This document shows, piece by piece, positions 1 to 6,586 of a DNA stretch of 64,000 bases. The stretch's first letter is position 1. Each line of letters opens with the position of its first letter. The translations under genes and the position numbers were made by a program. This stretch comes from Bradyrhizobium jicamae (GTDB lineage: Bacteria; Pseudomonadota; Alphaproteobacteria; Rhizobiales; Xanthobacteraceae). The notes under the pieces were generated by a model. That model did not search any database. It was not told the DNA's origin and saw nothing but the letters and a program-made list of their open reading frames with translations. Location of the stretch: the NCBI RefSeq assembly GCF_001440395.1, contig NZ_LLXZ01000012.1, positions 1-64,000 of the forward strand. Direction: 5' to 3'.

Positions 1-6
1 CCCCCA

Positions 7-273
7 ATGCGGAGCTTTCCCATGCGACAACAGCGCACGCAACGATCGCTTGTGGCAGCGCGGGCGGCAACGATCAGGGCGCCGACCGACCTTCCGACAA
101 ATGGTTACGCCCTCATCGTGGATGGCCACGCGAAGCGAGAGTTCAAAACCCAAGAAGCTGCTATCCCGGTAGCCAAAAATTTGAAGACGCGTTTTCCCAA
201 CCTTCAGATTAAAATTTACGATGCGGAAGCAAAACGGGTTGAGCAGATCGAAATCGAACTTGCTCCAGCGTAA
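7..273 (+). CDS. Small hypothetical protein
   Basis: An 88-residue protein, or 83 residues if the second ATG at 22 is used. The N-terminus is Arg-rich and the rest reads like a compact soluble fold (GYALIVDGHAKREFKT, then a segment ending IKIYDAEAKRVEQIEIELAPA at the C-terminus). I do not recognise a named family; similar small proteins occur in rhizobial accessory regions. No clear ribosome binding site precedes either ATG, and the gene begins seven bases from the window edge, so the true start could lie outside. It sits in the right-hand end of the island whose integrase is at 1295-2284. Confidence 0.5.
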   Translation: MRSFPMRQQRTQRSLVAARAATIRAPTDLPTNGYALIVDGHAKREFKTQEAAIPVAKNLKTRFPNLQIKIYDAEAKRVEQIEIELAPA

Positions 274-615
274 AATGTCCCTGCGGAGGACGTCTATTCC
301 GTCAGAGCCAGGATCCCGGACTGCTAAAAGCTTGGCTCCTCCGGGACCGGACAGGCACATTCCTAGGTTAGAGTCACTGTCCCGCTCTGCGTCAGCTTTC
401 ACGACCGTTCCGCTCTCGTGCAATTCCAACCAGGCTAGTGCAATCGCGCGATCGCCCGCCGCGTATCTCGCCACCGGCGCCGCCTGGCGGCGACGGAATC
501 CTTGCGAGGAGCGGGACGGTCCCGGCAATGGCCATGTGGTGTATTGCCCGCATAGTCTTTGTCTGTGGGGCAGTCTCAGCTAGGAACTAGCGGCTTCTAG
601 TGCACTTGAATCCAT

Positions 616-691
616 AGGCCAGTTCCAAAATGTTCTGGCCTAGCACGGTCCCGCCGATAAGCCCCCATTACCCCAGAGGAGGGGCCGTGCT
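616..691. other. Two tandem inverted repeats in a gene-free stretch
   Basis: The 435 bases from 274 to 708 hold no convincing gene. Near their right end are two adjacent hairpins. The first has 7-bp arms (616-622 and 635-641); the second has 11-bp arms with one G-T wobble (642-652 and 681-691). They end 17 bases before the start codon of the DUF2934 gene at 709, so they could form a terminator-like or leader structure. No T-run follows either stem. Their function is unknown. Confidence 0.4.
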
Positions 692-708
692 CCAACTCGG
701 AGGATGTG

Positions 709-870
709 ATGCCCGAACCGAGCAAGGAAGAGATCGAGGCCCGAGCGTATCAACTCTGGGAACAAGCCGGCAAACCGGTTGGCCGTGAGAAAGAGTTTTG
801 CAACTTGGCTGAACAGGAGCTGCGCAACGGGGACAAATCCTCGCCAGTGCGCACTCCCGACACGCTGTGA
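709..870 (+). CDS. DUF2934-like small protein
   Basis: A 53-residue ORF shorter than usual automatic gene-finding limits. The sequence EIEARAYQLWEQAGKPVGRE followed by EFCNLAEQEL matches the pattern of the DUF2934 family, small soluble proteins of unknown function common in rhizobia (typically R-AY-LWE--G-P-G---E-W--AE-EL). A purine-rich stretch (CTCGGAGGATGTG) lies just upstream of the ATG. The next gene starts seven bases after the stop codon, so the two are probably co-transcribed. The family call rests on the motif alone. Confidence 0.65.
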   Translation: MPEPSKEEIEARAYQLWEQAGKPVGREKEFCNLAEQELRNGDKSSPVRTPDTL

Positions 871-876
871 GTCTTC

Positions 877-1089
877 ATGAATAGCGACGAAACTCCCGCG
901 TCGGGCAAAAGGGCCGAACAACGGATCGATAGCGCCGTGGATGCGATCCGCAGCATGTCCCAGGACCTTGCCGACGAGCTCGTGCCGCAGCCGACGTGGA
1001 TTGACCAGCTTAGTATGGCTACACGCGAGGCACCCATTCAGACATTGGCAATTGCATTCTTCATTGGTGTGATCCTGGCACGCCGATGA
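877..1089 (+). CDS. Small protein with C-terminal membrane helix (DUF883-like)
   Basis: A 70-residue protein with a polar, charged N-terminal half (repeated Asp/Glu/Arg, likely helical) and a single hydrophobic stretch, LAIAFFIGVILARR, at the very C-terminus. This is the architecture of the DUF883/ElaB-type small tail-anchored proteins and of many rhizobial stress-related membrane proteins. It starts seven bases after the DUF2934-like gene, suggesting a two-gene unit. Assignment to DUF883 is tentative; the tail anchor is clear. Confidence 0.6.
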   Translation: MNSDETPASGKRAEQRIDSAVDAIRSMSQDLADELVPQPTWIDQLSMATREAPIQTLAIAFFIGVILARR

Positions 1090-1294
1090 TGCGCCGCGGG
1101 TGAAGCAAACCGTGGCAGGGACATTACTGTTGCGGACCGCCCAACACATTTCTCGCTACTAGCTGCCCACGAACGGGAGTAGGACGGACGAATAGAGTCT
1201 GCAGGCGGCGTAGCGAGCGTACTGCCACCAACACGTCCAGGCCATCAAAGTGGCCATCTGACCACTACCGGGATTGCCGTGGTCGCCGGAATTT

Positions 1295-2284
1295 ATGACC
1301 GTCTACGAAAAGGCCATGGCGACCACCAAACCAACGGTCTCGAAGATTGGGGCCGATCGCATTGTGCCGCGCTCGATCCGTGCGCTCGCAATCGCCTATT
1401 ACGACAGCGCATCCTTTAAGGCGCTGAAGCCGATTACGCAGGGCGTCTACCGCAATATCATCGACCGCTTCTGTCGCGAGATCGATCATGCCGGGCGGGC
1501 ATGCGGCGATAAGAGCGCCGTCACGTTGAAGCCGAACCACGTCGAAAAATTGATGGAAGCTCGAGCCGCGAAACCCGATAGCGCCAACGGCCTGCGCAAG
1601 GTGTTGCGGGCGATGATGCAGGTGGCAGTCAAGCTGGATTGGCGCGAGGACGACCCGACCCTGAGCGTAAGGAAAATCAAGCCGAAAAAGAGGGGCGGCT
1701 TCCACCGCTGGACCGATGCCGAGGTGCGGCAATTCGAGGCGGTGCACCCCATCGGCAGTAAGGCGCGGCTGGCGCTGACGCTCGGGCTCTACACTGGGCA
1801 GGCGCGGCAGGACGTGGTCCGGATGGGCGAACAGCACATCAACGACGAGGTGCTGGACTGGATCCGGATGAAAACCGAGGATAGGACCGGCCTTAAATTG
1901 GCGATCCCGGTGCACCCGGAACTGCGCCGGATCATTGACGCCACGCCGAGTAAGCATCTGACGTTCCTGGTCACCGAGTTGGGGGCTCCGTTCACCGCCG
2001 CAGGTTTCGGCAACTGGTTTCGGGACCGCTGCGACGAGGCAGGGCTCAAACATTGCGCCTTCCATGGCCTGCGCAAGGCTGCGGCCACCCGGTTGATCGA
2101 TGCAGGGTGCGACGTGGTCGAAGCTGCTGCCATCACTGGCCATGCCAGCCTGAAAGAACTGCAACGCTATATCGAGACACGCGACCGCAGAAAGGCGGCG
2201 ATGCGCGCGATCGATAAGCTCATTTCAGGAACAAAAGTGGCCAACCCGATTACCCGGTTAGCCAAGCAGGAGAAAACGCGATGA
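1295..2284 (+). CDS. Tyrosine recombinase / integrase adjacent to tRNA-Asn
   Basis: A phage-type integrase of about 329 residues that would catalyse integration and excision of an island. The N-terminal half is a SAM-like core-binding domain; the C-terminal half has the catalytic signature: first Arg near residue 171 in TGQARQD, H-x-x-R in HGLRKAAATRL (His about 257, Arg about 260), GH in ITGHAS, and the nucleophilic Tyr about 292 in LQRYIETRD. Possible starts are TTG 1274, ATG 1295 and ATG 1316; none has a strong ribosome binding site, and 1295 is a compromise. The gene ends 24 bases from the 3' end of tRNA-Asn at 2309-2383, the usual geometry for a tRNA-targeting element. The element would extend to the left, outside the window. 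Confidence 0.9.
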   Translation: MTVYEKAMATTKPTVSKIGADRIVPRSIRALAIAYYDSASFKALKPITQGVYRNIIDRFCREIDHAGRACGDKSAVTLKPNHVEKLMEARAAKPDSANGLRKVLRAMMQVAVKLDWREDDPTLSVRKIKPKKRGGFHRWTDAEVRQFEAVHPIGSKARLALTLGLYTGQARQDVVRMGEQHINDEVLDWIRMKTEDRTGLKLAIPVHPELRRIIDATPSKHLTFLVTELGAPFTAAGFGNWFRDRCDEAGLKHCAFHGLRKAAATRLIDAGCDVVEAAAITGHASLKELQRYIETRDRRKAAMRAIDKLISGTKVANPITRLAKQEKTR

Positions 2285-2308
2285 AAGATCAATGGGCAAA
2301 AAAGGTGA

Positions 2309-2383
2309 TGGCTCCCCGGGCTGGATTCGAACCAGCGACCATTCGATTAACAGTCGAATGCTCTACCGCTGAGCTACCGAGGA
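2309..2383 (-). tRNA. tRNA-Asn (anticodon GTT)
   Basis: The reverse complement folds as a complete 75-nt tRNA. The acceptor stem pairs TCCTCGG with CCGGGGA, with discriminator G and an encoded CCA. The D arm contains AGCTCAGCGGTAGAGC, the anticodon loop reads CTGTTAA with GTT at the anticodon position, and the T arm contains GGTTCGAATCC. The encoded CCA end faces the integrase gene that stops at 2284, which marks the tRNA 3' end as the probable attachment site of that island. Confidence 0.97.
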
Positions 2384-2651
2384 ACAGGCGAACCAAAGGC
2401 TCGCGAGCGGGGAGCGTATAACAAAGCCGTTCGCGCTTGCAAAGGACCAAATCACGGCCGGCGCATTTGCTCGAAGCGGGCCGGAAAGCTCCCGTGCGCC
2501 AATGATTTGTCGGCATTTTAGGCGTCCGGGGGCGGAGGGCGGAACCAATCGCGCGGAATTCCGTCATCCCCGGGCGCCATGGATCGGGCCGCCAGTTCGA
2601 CCCAATCCGCCCGGAGCCTCTGGCGCGCCGGGTTTCAAGGGAGCTGATTCG

Positions 2652-2831
2652 ATGCCAGCCATTGCAACCGACCTGATGCGGGCCGTGCCTTCGATCGTCC
2701 CGAGCGACATTCCCGCCATGAGCGACGACGAATGCCTGCTTCGGCTCGCGCAAGCCATTGAAGCGCACGATACCGACCATTTGGATGAAGTCGCGCGGCT
2801 GATCGCCCGGCTCGCCGTCACGGTCGAATAG
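2652..2831 (+). CDS. Small hypothetical protein
   Basis: A 59-residue acidic protein beginning MPAIATDLMRAVPSIV, with two helical-looking segments (ECLLRLAQAIEAHDTDHLDE and VARLIARLAVTVE). A longer frame opens at 2502, but its extra N-terminal part has low-complexity shadow-like content, and the GGGAGCTGATTCG ribosome-binding-like sequence just before 2652 supports the shorter start. I do not recognise the family. The 268 bases between it and the tRNA contain nothing I can name. Confidence 0.5.
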   Translation: MPAIATDLMRAVPSIVPSDIPAMSDDECLLRLAQAIEAHDTDHLDEVARLIARLAVTVE

Positions 2832-2995
2832 GCGGCCTTTCCGCTTCACGCGCGGATGGCCTTATCCGCGGCCGGGCGCATGTTGCGTTTTGCCGGAGCT
2901 TGTACCAAAGATGGCCTCGGCTTTCAGCCGTCGGTTCCAGTTCTCTTGCGGTAACGCCGCATGCTTTCAGGGTCTTAGCCCAAGGGTCTTAGCCT

Positions 2996-3661
2996 ATGTC
3001 CGGTTTTGCGGCCGCGCGCCAGAATATGGTCGATGGTCAGGTGCGTCCGAGCGACGTGACCGACTCCCGAATCATCGATGCCATGCTGGCGGTGCCGCGT
3101 GAGGCCTTCGTTCCCGAGAACAAGCGGGCTCTGGCCTATCTGGACCTCGATCTCGATGTCAGCGAAGGCGGCGCGGCCAAGCGCTACCTGATCAAGCCGG
3201 CGGTGCTGGCGAAGATGCTGCAGGCGGCCGAGATCAGGGAGAGCGACCGCATCCTGGTGGTCGGCTGCGCCACCGGATACGCCGCCGCCGTGATCGCCCG
3301 ATTCGCATCCCCGGTGAGCGCGACGGAGAGCGACTCGGCGCTGGCGGCGAAGGCGCAGGCGACCCTGGCTGCCAATGGCTGTGGAAATGTCACGGTCCGG
3401 ACCGCGGCCGCTGCGGATGGAGATCCGGCGGGCGCGCCTTATGATGTGATCGTGCTTAACGGCGCAACCGAGATCGTGCCGGAGCAGCTCTACGGGCAAT
3501 TGCGCAGCGGCGGCCGATTGGTCGGCGTTTTTGCGACGTCGCGGCCGGCACGGGCTACCATCGTGACCGCTTCACACGGCGATTTCGGTAATCGCACACT
3601 GTTCGATGCTGCTGCCCCGGTACTGCCGGGCATGGAACTTGTTCCAGCCTTCGTTTTCTAG
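2996..3661 (+). CDS. Protein-L-isoaspartate O-methyltransferase family protein
   Basis: A SAM-dependent methyltransferase of 221 residues resembling PCMT, which methylates isoaspartyl residues in damaged proteins. The N-terminus has the family pattern ARQNMVDGQVRPSDVTD followed by VPREAFVPE. The SAM-binding motif I is degenerate: VVGCATGYAAAV instead of the usual GxGxGY. The following acidic strand and the loop DVIVLNGATEIVP match the expected Rossmann-like order. In alphaproteobacteria this gene commonly precedes a TolC-family gene, as here. Because motif I is weak, the protein may not have canonical PCMT activity. Confidence 0.85.
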   Translation: MSGFAAARQNMVDGQVRPSDVTDSRIIDAMLAVPREAFVPENKRALAYLDLDLDVSEGGAAKRYLIKPAVLAKMLQAAEIRESDRILVVGCATGYAAAVIARFASPVSATESDSALAAKAQATLAANGCGNVTVRTAAAADGDPAGAPYDVIVLNGATEIVPEQLYGQLRSGGRLVGVFATSRPARATIVTASHGDFGNRTLFDAAAPVLPGMELVPAFVF

Positions 3662-3900
3662 CCTTTCAGCCCTTTCGACGCCCAATATTCGCCCTCCGTG
3701 GCCGGCTAAATCCTCTTCGAAATCAGAAGTGTGGCCGGATTGCCCCACGTGAAGAGTTTCGACGGCCTATGCTTCCGGAGTGGTTCCGTCGGGCTTACGT
3801 GCGGACTAAGGTGAGCTGGGACTCACTTCGAATGAAGCGACGTTCGGTTAATGATCATGTGGGACCATTGGTCATGGGCCGGGCGACCAAATAGATCGGA

Positions 3901-5316
3901 TTGCTTGGGATGCGTGGGGTGAAGGAATTTGCCGGAGCTGCAGCTTCGGCCCTTCTATTAGTGTTCATGGGCTCGACACCCGTCTTGGCCGACACGATTG
4001 AGGCGGCCTTGGTGCGCGCCTATCAGAATAATCCGCAGCTCAATGCGCAGCGCGCGCAGGTGCGCATCACTGACGAGAACGTGCCGCAGGCGCTGTCGGG
4101 TTATCGGCCGAGAGTCGCGGTCACGGCGAGCGCGGGTTACCAATATACGGACACGCTGAGCACGCAGGGCGGCGACGCGAACAACCTCGTGCGCACCAAT
4201 ATTCACGGCGCCAATCCGCCGCGCAGCGTCGGCGCCACCATCACGCAGACGCTCTTCAACGGCCAGCAGACCGCGAACCGGACCAGGGCCGCGGAGAGCC
4301 AGGTCTCCGGCGCGCGCGAAGCCTTGCGTTCGCTTGAGTCGACCGTCTTGCTCAGCGCTGCGACCATCTACATGGACTATCTGCGCGATGCGGCGATCGT
4401 CGAAGTGCAGAAGAGCAACGTCCGCGTGCTCGAGCAGACGCTGAAGCAGACGCGCGATCGCTTCAACGTCGGCGAAGTCACCCGCACCGACGTTGCGCAG
4501 TCGGAAGCCCAACTCGCCGCCGGCAAGACGCAGCTCCTGACCGCAGAAGCCAATCTGAACACGACGCGCTCGAACTTCCGTCGCATCATCGGCAACGAGC
4601 CGCAAAACCTGGCGCCGGGCTCGCCGGTCGACCGCTTCCTGCCGGCGACACTGCCGGCTGCCGTCGAACTTGGCCTGACGCAAAATCCGAACGTCACCGC
4701 GGCGATGTTCGGCATCGACGTCAGCTTCCTCCAGGTCAAGGTGGCCGAAGGCGCGCTGTTGCCGGTGGTCACGCTGCAGGCATCGGTGCAGCAGTCCTAT
4801 GAGCAGAGCCTGATCCAGTTCCGCTCGTTCGGCGCGTCCGCGGTCGCGCAGCTCAACGTTCCGATCTATCAGGGCGGCGCCGAATATTCGCTGATCCGGC
4901 AGTCCAAGGAAACGGCAGCGCAACAACGTCTCGTGCTCGATCAGACCCGGGATCAGACCCGCGCCAATGTGGTCACGGCATGGGGGCAGCTCGTCGCCGG
5001 CAAGGCGCAGGTCGCTTCCGCCCAGTCGCAGGTGCAGGCGTCGGAAATTGCGCTCAATGGCGTGCGCGAGGAAGCCAAGGCCGGACAGCGAACCACACTC
5101 GACGTGCTGAACGCGCAGCAGGCGCTGGTCAACGCGCGCGTTGCGCTCGTCACCGCGCAGCATGATCGCGTGGTTGCGTCCTATTCCGTGCTGAACCAGG
5201 TCGGACGGCTGCAGCCGCAGGTGCTCAACTTGCCGACCACGATCTACGACCCGAGTGTGCACTATCATCAGGTGCGGGATAGCTGGGCCGGCGTTCGGAC
5301 ACCCGACGGCCGCTGA
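3901..5316 (+). CDS. tolC: TolC family outer membrane efflux protein
   Basis: A 471-residue outer-membrane channel of the TolC family, which forms the exit duct for type I secretion and RND efflux pumps. A signal peptide is visible (hydrophobic SALLLVFMGSTPVLA, probable cleavage before DTIEAAL). Two repeats of the outer-membrane-factor domain follow, each with a long amphipathic helical stretch (LRSLESTVLLSAATIYMDYL; then residues about 330-430). The start is TTG at 3901, or ATG at 3910 as an alternative. A perfect hairpin terminator follows at 5356-5384. No inner-membrane pump genes are adjacent, so the partner is elsewhere. Confidence 0.93.
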   Translation: MLGMRGVKEFAGAAASALLLVFMGSTPVLADTIEAALVRAYQNNPQLNAQRAQVRITDENVPQALSGYRPRVAVTASAGYQYTDTLSTQGGDANNLVRTNIHGANPPRSVGATITQTLFNGQQTANRTRAAESQVSGAREALRSLESTVLLSAATIYMDYLRDAAIVEVQKSNVRVLEQTLKQTRDRFNVGEVTRTDVAQSEAQLAAGKTQLLTAEANLNTTRSNFRRIIGNEPQNLAPGSPVDRFLPATLPAAVELGLTQNPNVTAAMFGIDVSFLQVKVAEGALLPVVTLQASVQQSYEQSLIQFRSFGASAVAQLNVPIYQGGAEYSLIRQSKETAAQQRLVLDQTRDQTRANVVTAWGQLVAGKAQVASAQSQVQASEIALNGVREEAKAGQRTTLDVLNAQQALVNARVALVTAQHDRVVASYSVLNQVGRLQPQVLNLPTTIYDPSVHYHQVRDSWAGVRTPDGR

Positions 5317-5355
5317 TATCTGAGTCTATTCCCGCACAGTCGGGACGAATATCGA

Positions 5356-5384
5356 CGCCCGGCGCCTGTTGCGCCGGGCGCTTT
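5356..5384 (+). terminator. Intrinsic terminator after tolC
   Basis: A perfect 10-bp GC-rich stem (5356-5365 with 5371-5380) around a CTGTT loop, followed by CTTTG. It lies 40 bases after the tolC stop codon. The T-run is short, but stem strength and position fit a Rho-independent terminator. The rest of the gap to popZ (5385-5637) shows no gene. Confidence 0.7.
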
Positions 5385-5637
5385 GCTTGCAATCATTTGT
5401 GGCCATGACGTACCGTTTCCTGGGCGAGCTGAGCGATTCGCGATCCGCGTCCTTGCATTCGCATGGACGCGCGTCGGGTCGCACATTTGAGGGGAGCAGG
5501 TCCTCCCGCGCGGTGCGGCGGGCGGGCTTGATCTGGGGACAAGTCAGGCTTCTGCGATGAAAATCCCGACCTGCATTTCCGGAACCGGCAATTCCTCCGC
5601 GGCTTTGGTATAAAATGGTTTCGATGTGGAGTCGGAG

Positions 5638-6339
5638 ATGACGCAGCCTGCAAAGGTCCAAGAGCCCTCGATGGAGGAGATTCTGGCGTCGATCCGTCGC
5701 ATCATCGCCGACGACGAGGCGAAGCCTGCGGCCGCCAAGCCGGAGGCCGCGCCGGCACCGAAACCGATGATGAAGGACATTCCGCCCTCGGCGCTTGCTC
5801 CCAAGCCGGCGGCGCCCAAGCCCGCGCCGGCTCCGCCGCCACCGCCTGCGCCCGAACCGGCAGCCAGCAACAACCAGGATGACATCGACGCGATGCTGGC
5901 GAGCCTCGATGCGGCGACACCCGAGGCCGATATCAGGCCGGCGCCGCAGCCCGAGGCCGACGTGTTCGAACTCACCGACGAGATGGCGTTGCCTGACCCG
6001 GCACCGCCACCGCCGCCGGCGGCGTCGTTCAGCAAGATCGAGCCGGCGGACGACATCGAATTCAGCGAGGCCCGCAGGGCAAGGCAACCGGTTCACGAGC
6101 CGTCGTTCGATAACTCACCACCTGGGCCGGCGATCTTGTCGCATTCAACCGTTTCCGCCGTAGAGTCCGCCTTCAATTCCCTGGCCAATACCGTGCTGAG
6201 CAACAACGCGCGAACATTGGAAGATCTGGTCAAGGAAATGCTGCGGCCGATGCTGAAGTCCTGGCTGGATGACAATCTGCCGGGGTTGGTGGAGCGGATC
6301 GTCAAGGCCGAGATCGAGCGGGTTTCGCGCGGGCGCTAG
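5638..6339 (+). CDS. popZ: PopZ-like polar organizing protein (DUF2497)
   Basis: A 233-residue protein with the architecture of PopZ, which forms the cell-pole matrix that anchors the chromosome origin and partition complexes. A short conserved N-terminal helix (EPSMEEILASIRRIIADDE) is followed by a Pro/Ala-rich acidic disordered linker (residues about 25-150), and then by a conserved C-terminal oligomerisation region including LEDLVKEMLRPMLKSWLDDN and VERIVKAEIERVSRGR. The ATG at 5638 is preferred over an upstream ATG at 5626, because the conserved region begins right after it. The gene lies upstream of valS, an arrangement I recall from related alphaproteobacteria. Confidence 0.9.
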   Translation: MTQPAKVQEPSMEEILASIRRIIADDEAKPAAAKPEAAPAPKPMMKDIPPSALAPKPAAPKPAPAPPPPPAPEPAASNNQDDIDAMLASLDAATPEADIRPAPQPEADVFELTDEMALPDPAPPPPPAASFSKIEPADDIEFSEARRARQPVHEPSFDNSPPGPAILSHSTVSAVESAFNSLANTVLSNNARTLEDLVKEMLRPMLKSWLDDNLPGLVERIVKAEIERVSRGR

Positions 6340-6586
6340 TTCCAGGACGCCGGGCGAGACTGCATCAGGGCCCCATCCGGACATTCAAACCGGCGTTATC
6401 GCGGCTTCCGGCTGCCCCGGACCGAAGTTGTCAGGTTGACTTGAGGCGCTGTGGCGGGTTTCTAGGGGCCGTCCGGCGTCGATCACATCAGAACCGGCCA
6501 CTACCACGTTGATTTGACGCGTATTCTTTGAGCAGTCCGGTAACGGATGGCTCGAAGGCGTTCCCCCAGCACCCAACTGCATTGTC

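Noticed and set aside
221..583. A 120-codon plus-strand frame after the first small gene
   Set aside because: It overlaps the 3' end of the gene at 7-273, and the translation (Ser/Arg/Pro-rich, no pattern) looks noncoding.
640..1149. A 169-codon minus-strand frame
   Set aside because: It lies opposite the DUF2934-like and tail-anchored small genes, which have recognisable sequences and spacing.
1265..2164. A 299-codon minus-strand frame over the integrase gene
   Set aside because: Antisense to an integrase with clear catalytic residues; no motif in the translation.
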